NCBI GenBank assembly: GCA_018873245.2 | Contig: JAEMBT020000002.1 | Coordinates: 5,984,001-6,048,000, forward strand | Length of the DNA stretch: 64,000 nt | From: Archegozetes longisetosus | Taxonomy: Eukaryota > Arthropoda > Arachnida > Sarcoptiformes > Trhypochthoniidae | Direction of reading: 5' to 3' | Shown: positions 45,760 through 57,345 of the stretch, piece after piece | Numbering within the stretch: the stretch's first letter is position 1 | How the letters are laid out: each line of letters starts with the position of its first letter | Program-made: the position numbers and the translations under genes | Notes under the pieces: model-generated | What the model saw: only the letters and a program-made list of their open reading frames with translations | Databases searched by the model: none | What the model was told of the DNA's origin: nothing

Positions 45760-46790
45760 AAGTACGAACCCGTACGCCCCAGATTTTTTAGCATTGAATC
45801 TATGGGAAATCGGTTCTTAAAAATTTAAGTATTTGGATAGTCAGTTTAGCTTAAATGTTGAAGTTTTTATCTAGAGAAGAGAGTTAGAATGGTAGAAATT
45901 CATGAAATTGCAAACTTGCACTTTTAAGTACGAGCGCATATGCTTCGTCCTTTTTAACATTAAGTCAGATCAGTTTTTGAGATAATCAAAGAAAATTAGG
46001 CGGCTTTGATGAAAAATAGTGTTTTCTGATGATCTTACGAACGACTTATTGAAAATGAGGATTAATAGTAGTGTTGTAAAAAGAAAATTTCTAGAAAGTT
46101 TCTCGGTACTATTTTTCCTACGCCGTGATTATTTTGAATGCCAAAACCAAAATAAGTGATATTTTGAATATTTAAAAGTCACTTAAATTAAAACATAATT
46201 TTGAGCTGAGGAAATAGAAAATTTCTCATAAGAGAAGTTTTGTGCGATAGAAAATTTCTAGAAAGTTTCTGGAGATAATTTCTCCAGGAATTTTCCTTTT
46301 ACAACACTACATAAAACATATAACTTACACATGCAAATATTAATCTTTAAGTTTAAACAATTTAATTTAATTTCGGACTTAATTTTTAATACACTTAAGT
46401 GTTACTTATTCATAAATTCCTTAAAATGGCTGTAAAGACATGCTATTCCGTTTGATGAATTTGAGGTTCATTATATTCCAATAGGACGTTCATATATTTC
46501 TATGAGAGGTTCATTAAAAGAAAATTTCTTGGCCATAGAAATATTTCCAGAAATATTTCTAGAAACTTTCTGGAAATTTTCCAACACTAATTAATAGTCA
46601 AATTTATATTAGTTTTTAGACTCGTACTTTTGTAAGGTTCAGCTTTTTTAAATATTAAGTCTGTAGGAAATCGTTTTTTTTTTTGAGAAAATGAAAAAAT
46701 AGGCCTTTTTGATGAAAAATGGTAGTTTTTCTGAAATTTTATGCTAAAATTATTGTTGAAAATGGGGTATTATTGTTGTAATGGGTTGAC
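45760..46790. repeat. Diverged direct repeats interrupted by a MITE
   Basis: Three similar units occur near 45769, 45926 and 46622, each with a GTACGA/CGTAC start, a CATTGAATCTATGGGAAATC-like middle and a GATGAAAAAT.GT.TTTTCTGA later part (best between the second and third). A fourth, weaker trace lies near 47338. Between units 2 and 3 a MITE of about 245 bp (46068-46310) has ends GTAGTGTTGTAAAA and TTTTACAACACTAC, and a related half-copy with the AAATTTCTAGAAA motif sits near 46525-46600. Confidence 0.55.
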
Positions 46791-46841
46791 TAATATATCT
46801 TTTTGCTTTTTCACATCAGAAATTTTTTTGTTATTCAAAAT

Positions 46842-47130
46842 TCATGAAACTTTAATAAATAATGCAACCGATTTTTCAGCTAGTTCCCCAATGTCTTGAC
46901 GTGGATCTGCTTCAATTAGAGCTAACAGGTCGTCGTTATCCAACTCGAAGGGCCAACCGGACTTGGGACGATCGGTTGGATCAGTTTTCAGAACCGAGTC
47001 TGGCAAACCAATACTGACACTTGCAAACATCAAGAATATCTTTACCGTAAACGGTGCAAATGTGTTTGGTTGCATCCGTTTCTTTGTTACCTTGCTTGAA
47101 CTTGAAGCATAAAATGCCTAACATGGACTT
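46842..47130 (-). pseudogene. Mariner HTH-region fragment
   Basis: On the minus strand the segment reads DRPKSGWPFELDNDDLLALI and EADPRQDIGELAEK, matching the linker between the two HTH motifs of mariner transposases, preceded by broken HTH sequence. It is short, frame-disrupted and without visible terminal repeats. Confidence 0.6.
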
Positions 47131-47509
47131 CATCAGTAGTCATTTTCAAATGTAAAATCTAGGGTTGCAGTTTTTCAAAGATAAATGAAAAGTAAACTAA
47201 AATGATCACTAAGATGTGTTCTTTCGTTTAATATATTGTTTTTCGTATTAAGCGCTATTCAAAAATTGCGGAATTAATTCTTTTCGACATATGAAAAGAA
47301 AAGACTTAGTAGCCAACCCAACATTCTGAGTGTTAGTGGACTCATACTTTCGTAGGCTCCAGAATCGTTCTTTATACACAACTAATATAAATTTGTTGCA
47401 AATCAAACTCAATAAAATTCTTTATTAAGAAATTGGTTAATAATAAAGCTTAAAATTGAATTAACACAAAATAAAATTTTAGAATTTGGTTACATTGCGT
47501 GAATTGCAT
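47131..47509. other. 3' flank of the GH31 gene
   Basis: No separate feature is recognised apart from the trace of the direct repeat near 47338. AATAAA-like signals for the minus-strand gene lie in the AT-rich stretch just below 47510. Confidence 0.35.
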
Positions 47510-49695
47510 TCACTTTCTTTGGAAGAGTGGTAATATTTCGAGATCGGCGGGATAGTTCTTGACCCAAATGGGGCCAGTATATGACTTTCCCAATTGTCGG
47601 TCAATCCAACTACCATTAGTCAAATATACATCTCTATGCGTTGCACCGGGAGTTACAACGGGCGCCACCATATACTTATCGCCTAACATGAACTGATCAT
47701 CTATTGAATAAGTGACTGAATCATTGGGATCTGACCACCAAAGGGGGCGGATTATTGGGTACCCATAATCCACTGCCTGTTGGGCCAGTTCTTTAAATGT
47801 ATCCGCGAACTGCTCGTGAAGCTCAACCATTTGTTTTGATACTCTTATTACCTATTGGCAAAATATAAATTCAAAATTATATAGTAATTTCAAATTTCTA
47901 TGAATAATTTGTTGAAATACCTGGTCATCGTATTCCCAGGGAAGGATTGAAAATTGAAGTGATGGTAATAAGGCATTTGCCTCAACCCATCGAATGAATA
48001 GTTCTTTTTCAGGTAAAGTTCCATTACTATGATAGTTATTACCGGCGATCATATCTGGAAGAATAAAAGGATAGCCATAAAGTGAAAAATAAAATGCATT
48101 AGGAATAAGTGATTTAAGTCCTTTAGAATATTTCCAATCAGAGGCTTTATCGAGCATTCTCACAAAAACTGGTAATTCTTGTGAATGAAATCCAACTCTA
48201 AGCTCGAGATCATTTCCTTCTGCTTTTGTTATCGTTTCAGCAAAACTTTTTGAAAGATAACTTGGATTTTGTTGTTGTAATGTTTGATTATATAATCTAA
48301 ATCCAGGTATAAGCCATGGGATGATCTCTCCATCATCGAACTTGAATGAATGTATGCCATACTTATCTTTTAAATTTTTTAGTTTCTGTGTAAACCATTT
48401 CTGTGCGGATGGATTTGTAAAGTCGACAAATGCATACGGTCCACTAAATGTACTTAATGCCGGTTTTCCAGTATTACCCAATTCTATGAAATAACTGTTT
48501 TTGACACCTATTATGATAAGCGTTTCATTAATTTTGATAAAAACCATAAGTTTCTAGCGAGAAATAAATTTTATAAACAACAATTTTATCTAAAAATAGA
48601 ATTGTGTCCTATTCTTAGTAAAATATACTATTTGTTATACAATACCATCATCATAGACATTGGTACAAGATGGGGACACAAATTGATTGAGCCATAAAGT
48701 GGTTCTAAATCCTAAATCCTTTAAATCCTTAACCATTTTTGCCGGATCTGGAAATTTTTTGGTGCTAAACTCCAAGTCTCCATAGCAATGTCCCCATCCG
48801 GCATCGATTTCAAGTTGACTATTACTAAAGTTATTTGCAACGATTTCCTTCGCCAATTTGATAACAATCGATTGATTAATATTCCCCTTATATTTAGCCC
48901 AAGTGCTCCAAATGGGTTTAGTCATCATTAATAGATCTGGTATACCCGAAGGTTTTCCCAACCAATTTATTAGGGCATAATGTGATATTTCTCGCACATT
49001 TTCCGCTTCACACACTTCTAAATTTAAATACTTTGGTGAAGGAGTAGAATCGCTTCCATTATATGGAAATTCATTGTAGGATGCGCTAAAGCAAAGACTA
49101 CCATTATTTGAGTTGTCGTATTTAACAAACAATGGTGTCGTCCTGTCGAAAAATATTCCAGTTCCAGATGAACTGAACCAAAGCGGCTCTGTTACACTCT
49201 GTCCATATTTATCACCAGATCTTTCAATATCTCCAGTAACATATGCCGATCGTGGACGATTTCCTGCATTGTTTAACATCCACCAGTGGTCATGCCCTGA
49301 ACCATACCTTGAAGTTCAATTAAATCTTAATTTTCTGACATAAATTTAAATAACTATACAAACCAATGATCTTTTAGTACATCAGTAAAGCATATTTCTG
49401 TCAAATCCGGCGAATTAACCCAGCTTATCATACTACAAGGCACGCTCTTGTGGTTAAATTGCTTCGAGTGTTCATTTATAATTAACTTCTCATTTTTATC
49501 CAATTGATAACATTCTAGATCACCAAAACTACAATCTACGGGAGAATTTGGGTGTTGTTTGGTTATATGAGATTTTAATTTTGAAAAGAATTCCAAATTT
49601 ATCGTTTGATTCTTATAATCGACTTTAATATTTTTAGTAAAACCATTTTGGTTAAGTAAAAATAATATGAATGCTGTCAATAAAATTGATCTCAT
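47510..49695 (-). CDS. Secreted GH31 glycosidase, MYORG-like
   Basis: A predicted retaining alpha-glycosidase of family GH31, resembling myogenesis-regulating glycosidases. Minus-strand exons 49364-49695, 48646-49307, 47921-48507 and 47510-47851 join to about 640 residues. ATG 49695 gives signal peptide MRSILLTAFILFLLNQNGF. Landmarks: DHW-YGSGHDHWW, EPLWFSSSGTGIFFD, LEIDAGWGHCYGDLEFSTKKFPDP, FRTTLWLNQFVSP, AFVDFTNPSAQKWF, HSFKFDDGE with the likely nucleophile Asp near residue 389, LPVFVRMLDKASDW with the likely acid/base Asp near 455, YGYPFILPDMIAGN, and LGDKYMVAPVVTPGATHRDV. Donor GTTTGT at exon 1 was chosen because it restores the frame. All catalytic landmarks are present and the gene looks intact. 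The substrate is unknown. Confidence 0.9.
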
Positions 49696-49737
49696 TATCA
49701 ATGTCCTCTAAATTAAAGTGTTATTAACAGCTTGCTG

Positions 49738-49755
49738 AATTATTTAATATATATA
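49738..49755 (-). promoter_or_regulatory. TATA-like region upstream of GH31 gene
   Basis: The minus strand reads TATATATTAAAT about 45-60 bases upstream of the ATG at 49695. It is a plausible TATA element, but AT-rich context lowers confidence. Confidence 0.3.
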
Positions 49756-49795
49756 GATGTTATCTCGAGTGATTAACAAAATAGGATGTGAAACT

Positions 49796-49939
49796 TTACA
49801 TTTGGTCATTTTCTTTAATTTGATTTGTTCTTAATGTAGGTGCCACCCATTCCAGTTTCACTGGGAAAGTCCTGGAATAAAGAGATTTGTCCTGTGTACC
49901 GGCAAAGTATAAACCGAGATCACTGTGTCCAGGAATGAG
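49796..49939 (-). CDS. Orphan terminal exon
   Basis: A 48-codon phase-0 exon with a clear CTTCAG acceptor just upstream (49940-49945 on the minus strand). It reads LIPGHSDLGLYFAGTQDKSL, then YSRTFPVKLEWVAPTLRT, ending NDQM and TAA at 49798-49796. The composition is coding-like and more GC-rich than its flanks. I do not recognise the family. Upstream exons should lie above 49945 on this strand, but only the Merlin element (50186-53083) and unrecognised DNA follow before the sushi gene. It is either the last exon of a gene with a transposon-filled intron or a relic. Confidence 0.45.
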   Translation of the reverse strand, partial: LIPGHSDLGLYFAGTQDKSLYSRTFPVKLEWVAPTLRTNQIKENDQM

Positions 49940-50683
49940 CTGAAGTTTATATATTTTCCTTAAAGATTATAAAACTTGATTTTCATTTAAATTATTTTGA
50001 AGAAAATTTATCGAATTTATAAGACATTTAAATGTTTGTCAATATACAATTTTAGGTTTTCCCTATAAAACTGCAAAACTAGAAAGATCTTAGTATATAG
50101 ACTGATAAAAATTATAGATTTACGCGTCAAAGTTGACGCCTTTGAGTTGAAAAACTTAATGATTCGAAATTTGAATAATTTATTTGGGTAAATCCTAGTT
50201 TAGCCCGATCGGCCACTTCCCGACATTCCACCCTCATGTGTGATACATCGTTGTATTCAGCTCATCAGTACGAGTAATTTGACACCACACTTGATCACGT
50301 CCAACCCGAACCTGACCACTTCTGGCCAACTCCCGACGCGAGTGGCCGATCCCCGCAAGTCGTATATCGTTAGATTCAGCTCACCGAACTGAACAATTTA
50401 ATACCCTTATTGACCATGTTCGGCCATAAATAACGTCAAAAATCATGATAAACCTATTAACTGAGTTCAGTGATTATAAAGTGTGACCAAAATATTTTGT
50501 ATCAATCAAATAGAGAATAAACTTTAAGTATCAATACAAAAGGGCTCAATATTATTTGAGAGATTATTTACAATTGATTATTAAGGTTTAAAATATTCAA
50601 AAGCATTCGGTATGTAAATGCAGGTGTGCCGAAAGATAAGACTATTTGGCGATTAAAGGATTAACAAATTCTAAATTTTATTG

Positions 50684-51052
50684 ATGGAAAAGTTTTTGGC
50701 CACACGTTACGATCCCTTTCTCATTCATTCAGTCATTAGACATAAGAGAGTGCAGTCGCATGTGTTTATGTTTAAAATGAGTGTAATAATTTATGCAATT
50801 GTTTTTATAATTTGGTATTTTCAGTTTTTAAACTGTGCACCTAATTTATCATCATCACCACCACAACCACAATCAATGCTATCAATCAATTCGGATCAAT
50901 CAGTTCTAAAGGTAAGCTTAGCATTAGGTTTTGCAGTAATATTGTTATTAAATATACTGCGAATGAGTAGGGGTGAGGGGATGGTGTCACTGAATGATCA
51001 ACAATTTTTAGATTTATTTTATAATGAACACTCTCTAATTTCAAGAATATAA
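50684..51052 (+). CDS. Open frame with two hydrophobic segments inside the Merlin element
   Basis: 122 residues from ATG 50684, intact although the neighbouring transposase is broken. The start is basic, then a hydrophobic segment (VIIYAIVFIIWYFQFLNC), a proline/serine linker and a second one (VSLALGFAVILLLNILRM). A strong donor, AAAG followed by GTAAGC at about 50911, sits between the two, so the upper part may be a 5' exon spliced to the transposase with the second segment being intron. The downstream acceptor TTTAGCAG near 51092 would fit. I do not recognise the family. The choices are 5' transposase exon, passenger gene or chance. Confidence 0.35.
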   Translation: MEKFLATRYDPFLIHSVIRHKRVQSHVFMFKMSVIIYAIVFIIWYFQFLNCAPNLSSSPPQPQSMLSINSDQSVLKVSLALGFAVILLLNILRMSRGEGMVSLNDQQFLDLFYNEHSLISRI

Positions 51053-51084
51053 TTAAATCAGAATCCGATGCAATCAGATATTGT

Positions 51085-52062
51085 ACTTTAGCAGGAATAT
51101 TATCATCAATAGACTCTCAACCCCCTCATTGCCCCACTCATATAAATTCAATCATGAAAACTAGTAAATGTGTTAAAAATAAGCTAGGGTTCTGTTACGT
51201 GTGCGCTGAGTAGAATTGCAAAAAAAAGGAATTAGCCCATTAAAACGGACCTGGTTTGAACATTCTCACATAACTTTCACTCAAGGTTTACACATAATTT
51301 TTTGTTATTTATCCGGTCTTAAACATAGGCAGGTAGTTATAGAATTAAAAATTGATAAAAATACTGATACTAATTGGTTCAGTTATTTGCGTGAAGTTCA
51401 AATGATAGTTGTTTCTCAACCTAGAAAATTGAAGTTATATATGAGACAGAACTTGAGGAAGGAAATGAGCTAGGTGAAAAATTTAAAAAGAGAAAGGTTA
51501 AGCAAATTGTTTCGGATTTTGTTGAGGTCGATGAATCTCAGATTTGTCATAGAAAGTACAAGAGGGGTAGACTTTATAACTCAGAATCTTAAAGATTATG
51601 GATAGTAGGGGGCGTTTGTAGGAGAACAAGGCAGACCTTTATGGTTAGGGTACCGAATAAAAATTAATGTAATAGATTATTTATTAGAAGCTAGAATAGA
51701 ATTAGGTTCAATTCTAGTAACAGATCGCGCAAGAGTCTATACCAATGTCAAAAATAGGTTAGGAATTGATCATTATTCAGTCAACCATAAGCTTCATTTT
51801 GTTGACCCTAATAATAGCGAAATAAATAAAAATATGATTGAGTCTAGATGGGCGGCAATGAAAAATAGGATTAAATCATATAAAAATACAAATCGCAGAA
51901 TCATGCATTGCTCAGCATTTATATGAATTTGAATATTTATATGATTTAAAAGAAAAATTCAGCTATGGGAAAGTTTTTCAAAAATTGGCTTCAGACATAC
52001 TAAGAGTTTATCCAGGCTCCAGTGATAATATAGCCCCCTTAGAATTGGTTGAAGATGATTGA
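51085..52062 (+). pseudogene. Broken Merlin (ISXO2/IS1595-like) transposase
   Basis: Several frames together cover a DDE transposase of the Merlin superfamily, related to bacterial IS1016/IS1595. In order: a zinc-ribbon-like Cys cluster (HCPTH..KCVKN, FCYVCAE), ISPLKRTWFEHS, an HTH region (LSGLKHRQVVIELKIDKNT), then VDESQICHRK (first catalytic D), VTDRARVYTNVKNRLGIDHY (second D), VDPNNSEINKN and MIESRWAAMKNRIK (third catalytic position), and a C-terminal KVFQKLASDILRVYPG. At least four frameshifts or stops separate these blocks, so it cannot make a protein. Downstream, 52063-52800 is non-coding element interior. Confidence 0.8.
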
Positions 52063-53083
52063 GACCGAAGAGTTGATTGGTAAGCTTATTTATTTATTTA
52101 CTATATAATTCAAAATTCCAAAAAAGAATAAAAATACAAAGAAATTAAAAAAAATTCATATGTAAATGGTTCATTAAGTGTTTGTCTGCGTCTATGTATA
52201 TGTTTGTCCTTTGTTTTGGAGATCAAGTCAAGCCACATCTCCACGCTGGTGATCTCTGGGTTCGGCTGAGTGGCCTCTGCACAGAATATTGTTAAGTCTG
52301 GAATCTTTTATTGGAGCGTGTAAGAAATCAACAAAACTTAAAATATAACCACTTTATTAAACATAATGATAAAACCACAATACAAATTTCATAAGATTTC
52401 ACAGGATTTTTAACACAAGAGAAAAGAGCGAAAAACCTAGGAAAAAAATTTTAAAGGAACAATAGGCGGGTTAAATTGGAAGATACTTTACAATGATAGG
52501 CTAAATCTTATAAGGTCAATAACACATTTAGCTAGGATTTGAAGATTGTATAACTAGGACATACTTGGGCAGGTTTTAAGAGTTGAGATATGCTTATTAT
52601 CAGCTGTCTTCATAGTTTATACAGTTAAGACAAGCATGTGAAGATTTCTTTGGCACGATCAAAAAGTAATCTTTAAATCAATAATAAATTTTGACATATA
52701 ATGTGAGTTATGAAAATTAAAGTTTAGAAATATAGGTTGTTACAAAAGTATTACAGTATAGGTTTAAAGAAGAAACTTAGACGTTATCACAATATTCATT
52801 GAACCTAGTTAATAGGTTTATCATGATTTTTGACGTTATTTATGGCCGAACGTGGTCAGTAGGGATATTAAATTGTTCAGTTCGGTGAGCTAAATCCAAC
52901 GATATACGACCTGCGGGGATTGGCCACTCGCGTCGGGAGTTGGCCAGAAGTGGTCAGGTTCGGGTGGGACGTGATCAAGTGTGGTATCAAATTACTCGTA
53001 TTGATGAGCTGAATCTAACGATGCGTTACACATGAGGGTGGGATGTCAAGAGGTGGCCGATCGGACTAAACTAGGATTTACCC

Positions 53084-53469
53084 TTATCATTAAGTTATCA
53101 CGTCGATGAATAGAGTTGGCCCATTTTACGGCGGAAGTAGAAAATTAAATTTTGAAGAGAAATTAACTTTTGAAAATTTACAACGGATTGTATCATAAAT
53201 TAATCATAATTATGTTGCCATACGATATCAGAACGTTTGAAAATTGAAATAGTTTGTTATGCTTCATATTTCCTTCCGGTGAAACGCACACGCTCGTAAC
53301 AAGGAGATGAAGTTTCGAATGGGTAATGCAATTTCTCTCAGATCCTATTCCTTATGCGTGAATTAGAGATAATTTAATAGCAATCTTGATCCTCAATAGA
53401 TGTTGGAGGAATCAGTTGTAATTCCGTATTTGATGAATAATTAGTCTGCAATAAATAGCAACATTTGGG
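53084..53469. other. Spacer between Merlin element and sushi gene
   Basis: No gene is recognised. This is presumably the upstream region of the sushi-domain gene. Confidence 0.35.
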
Positions 53470-53477
53470 TATAAAAG
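53470..53477 (+). promoter_or_regulatory. TATA box of the sushi-domain gene
   Basis: TATAAAAG in GGGTATAAAAGG lies 92 bases upstream of the ATG at 53569 and matches the consensus well. Confidence 0.65.
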
Positions 53478-53568
53478 GATTGCTCTGCTTGCAAAATAAG
53501 CATTGCAATCTACAATTTCATTCAATAAACAAGTGTTTTAATAGAAATTCTGTTTCTAAAGTTATAAA

Positions 53569-55503
53569 ATGATTGCATTCTATGTAATTATAGCTGTATT
53601 TTTATCAATCAATATTAGATCGATACTATGTGGAAATTGTGGTACTCCAGAAGTGCCAGAGTTCATGACAATTAAACCACACTCAGACAGATACTCAAAC
53701 GGGTCTCACGTTGTCTATAGTTGTAGGTTTGATAAAATACTAGACGGAGATGCTCTTAGAATTTGCCAAAACGGAGTCTGGAAAGGACGTATTCCTCAAT
53801 GTGGTAAGTGTATGATTATTTATAATATTGGTTTATATAAAACATTCAGATTTTGGGTCAATAACTAGATTTACTTCCCAGCACCAGTTAAAAACTAAAA
53901 TATTATTTGATAAATAGTTTTAAGTTTCAAAAATGACGTCTCAAAAGGGTAAAAAACCAAACATGGATTCAGCTGAAATAAAATTATATTGGAAAATTTC
54001 ATCAAAAATTGAAACTTTTGAAAAAAAATTATGAAAACTCGTAATCAATAGCGAAGCCAGTAAAAGCCGAGGGGCCTAGGTCCCGTCAACTCAAACCTAG
54101 AAAACTTTAAACCAGTCATTAAATGAAAACAAAAATTTGTTTTAATAGAAATGAGTTTAAGTTGACTTTACTTATGTTTCAATCACTGTACCAGAGTATT
54201 ACTGTTTCAGAAATCGAACTGTATTTTTATAGCAATTAAGATCGCAACTGTTAATGTTAGCTGTGAGCTCAGTTTCTCTTTATTGAAAAGAATTAAAATT
54301 GATTTACATAATCAATGACTGACAAAAGGCTCAGTAGATTATCATTGATTACTATTGAGAAAGAAATAACTTTATCTTTCGATTTAGATGATAATGATTT
54401 CTCAATTTACAATAATAATTATAAGAATCGTAATAATATAGCCTTAAGATTTATACTTTTTATACGTTTTATAAAGCTGCTTTAAAATTTTTTGCCCCCT
54501 CGCTCGAAAATTTCTGCTTTCTTCACTGCTGATAATATTATAGTGATCTTTAATCTGATTTTGAAAATTTCTAAAATCAAGTTTTTCTTCTTTTTTCGAA
54601 GTCTCTTTTAATAACAACTTGACTCTGAGGGAAATAATTCAACGAACAATCAGTAATGAAGAGATTGACAGAAAACTTATTAACAATACTAACACTTATA
54701 ACGAAGGCCATGCATTCCACGTTGATTCATGTGATAGACCACAAAAATGTTTAAGTATGGAAGCGAACGGATCTCAAAGAATTTCATTTAATCTCATTGA
54801 AAATATTGAGTTTAAATTCCTTAAAATGACATTGTTTGCTAACATCTCAAAACCAATTAAATTTATTCTCGTCGATGTCAACAAAAATGATATTAGTCAA
54901 ATGGAAAATTGTGAACAAATCAGAAAATCAAACAATTTTTATGAAGTATTGTGCAGAAATAAAAACTCAAAAGATGTTACACCAGTATTGTATGTTCTAA
55001 CAGAATCTTCAGTTTCAATTGATCTCAAATTATGTCAGTTAGAGGTTGGCGTCATCGAAGAAAAGTGCGGAGAATTTCAGAAACCTATTGGAAGTAAATC
55101 AAATGTGACAAATGATAGAAGTACAGCCACTTTCGGTTGTGATGACGGCTTGAAACTTATTGGTGATGAACACTATATGTGTGTACACGGAGAATGGAGG
55201 ACAAAGTCAGAAATGAACGATGATTTTAAACATGGTTTTTCTCAATGCGTAAATACGAGTGTTTGTCAAATAAGTCAATTACCTTATGGTTACAATATAT
55301 CACATGATGATAATATTGAAAATAAAAACGAAGTTATTGTCAAGCCCGGAAATTATGTTATTTATGAGTGCGAGAATGAATCGACAAATCAAAATCACTT
55401 AAGCTATGAAGAATACATTTGTACAGATAACGGATGGACAATTCATGGATATAAATGTAAATACGGCATTGTTGGATATTCGGATTATATTCAAACTTCA
55501 TAA
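53569..55503 (+). CDS. Secreted sushi (CCP) domain protein
   Basis: Two exons, 53569-53803 (donor GTAAGTG) and 54602-55503 (acceptor CGAAG), join in phase 1 to about 378 residues. The signal peptide is MIAFYVIIAVFLSINIRS. Sushi domain 1 (CGTPEVPEFMTIK ... IPQC) fills exon 1. A middle region of about 150 residues with cysteines and N-glycosylation sites is unrecognised. Sushi 2 follows (CGEFQKPIGSKSN ... TFGCDDGLKLIGD ... GEWR ... SQC), then a sushi-3-like unit (CQISQLPYGYNIS ... YVIYECENES ... CTDNGWTIHGYKC). Sushi modules mediate extracellular protein binding, as in complement-type and adhesion proteins. There is no membrane anchor. The 798-bp intron contains a MITE. The gene appears intact; its role is unknown. 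Confidence 0.8.
54045..54531. repeat. MITE in the sushi-gene intron
   Basis: The left end, CAATAGCGAAGCCAG then GCCGAGGGGCC, faces a right end containing GCCCCCTCGC and CTTCACTGCTG. Inner sequence TTTATACTTTTTATACGTTT resembles the interior of the 45278-45519 element in inverted orientation. It is longer than that copy and no clear 8-bp duplication remains, so it is older. Confidence 0.6.
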
Positions 55504-57345
55504 TTAATTTGCTTTACTTTGACTTTTACTAAATTTTGATCAATTTATGCTCAGATTTTTTGCTAATTTTACTTATTTACGACTATGAATCTCTTTTGCA
55601 ATTTTGATTCAAACTATCTTTAGCTTCCACAGAAACGTCTTCCAAACCCATTGAATATATAAGGTATATTGAGACGACTAGATTTTCACTCATTTTAACC
55701 CATCAGACTCAGGATAATAGGATGCATATTCACTTATGTTTGGCACCCTTCTTACCCAAACCTCTGACTTAACTCCAACTAATTTAACTAAGCTAAATTA
55801 ATATAAGTACAACTTAATTTAGTTAGAGTTAGGTTGTGGGTTTAATGGGTATAGGGCGTTATACATTGGCATACACTCTATTATTTGAGTTAAATTGATC
55901 AAAATTGGTCAGAAAAGAATTACTCTATCAGCCATTATATAGTTTTGAGTGCATATAAAAACACATATTATGAACTCTTATAGTCGAATTATAAGGCGAA
56001 CACAAAGTTGGAATCTAAATCGTGAATAACAAAAAAGATTACTGTATGTTGCGCTTGAGCTAAGATATTTTAGGCTTATTTATTTGATCATACTTCGCAA
56101 CTATTCGTCAGTTGCTTCATTTCTTAATTTAAACATATAACTATTTATTTCAAAAGTATATTTAATTTTAGATTAATTGTATCTTTAATATAAGTCGTGT
56201 TTCTAGGAAATAATAAATATAATAAAGTTTCAAAGATTTATATCTTGCTATATTAATTTTTAAGAAAAATATTATATTCTTCCAATAAAAGTGCTGAGCT
56301 TTATGCTCAAATCTGAAATTTATGCGATAGCCTTTAAGTCTCTGATTTGAAACTTTTATACTATTTGACCATTTCAATTGAAATATTCAGCTTCGTCTTT
56401 GTTACATCCATCAGGAGAATGGCTGACATATCGAGCATATCCTAAGATAATCTTTTACTATACCTCTTGATTTTTATAGTTTTCTTTTAAAATTATTGAA
56501 AAATCCTTTTATGCTAAATTTTTACTCCCTGATACCGAATTGTGTTACACAGTGTGTTATATACTCAGTTTTATGGATGCCAACACCTCTCAGCCTAAAA
56601 GCTGGAGAAAAAATAGCAAAGGTGTAACCCTTATATATAAAATTTTTATTTGAGCACATAGTTATACAATCAACATCACTAAATTTTAAGATAATATTTC
56701 TCTCATTAATTCACGGTCTTTTGACACGTGGTCATGAAACTCTATACAACTCATAAAAATTAAATTTTATGTATAGCCCAGCTTTTACTTAAGAAATAGT
56801 TAGACGATTTCTTTCGTCTGTCCATAAATTTTCATTATATTGAATATCTGTTCGACTAGATCATTTCCAATTGATTCACAATGAAATTAAATACTAGATA
56901 AACTAAACGAGTGTGAATATGTTTATTTAAATCAATAATAGCTTAATACTTATCAGAATAGGGTATCAATTTCAATGAGAGTGTATTGATTCATTGTACA
57001 GGTGTTAGAGATAAGTATTTGAAAGATTTAAACAGTATTAAGTATAATTTTTTTCCGCATGTAAAAGTCTCTTGTGTATCAAGTTGAAATTTCGTGAATC
57101 AAAATTGGTATTACTTTTATTTCACTAAATCATTCGATACTTAAAATATTTTATAAGTTAAATAAAAGCTGGAGGTAACAGCCTCCAGCTGAAGGGTCGA
57201 ACTGGAGGCTCGAGAGATGGTTTAAAAGTTGGAGATTGGTATCCTTACTCAGTGTTTTTTAGTGGAAAAACGATTTTTAACTGCTATAAATAATTGACTG
57301 GTAGAATATATTGACTGTACTAGATTACTATTGTTATATTTTATT
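55504..57345. other. Intergenic with two small inverted repeats
   Basis: At about 55735-55870 an inverted pair (CTCCAACTAATTTAACTAAG against AATTTAGTTAGAGTTAGG, with outer ACCC/GGGT words) looks like a short MITE. At 57165-57215 a hairpin repeats CTGGAGG/CCTCCAG. The minus-strand frame at 56168-56377 is not supported. Confidence 0.4.

Larger units (their letters stand above)
50186..53083 (+). mobile_element. Merlin DNA transposon, decayed
   Basis: This 2.9-kb element has terminal inverted repeats of about 285 bp (50186-50470 and 52801-53083). Outer ends start GGGTAAATCCTAGTTTAG, and inner arm ends share AAAAATCATGATAAACCTAT. The arms hold two diverged copies of a unit containing ACCCGAACCTGACCACTTCT or similar words. 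It contains a membrane-type open frame (50684-51052) and a broken Merlin-family transposase (about 51085-52062). The shorter element at 22545-24493 shares its ends. Confidence 0.8.
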
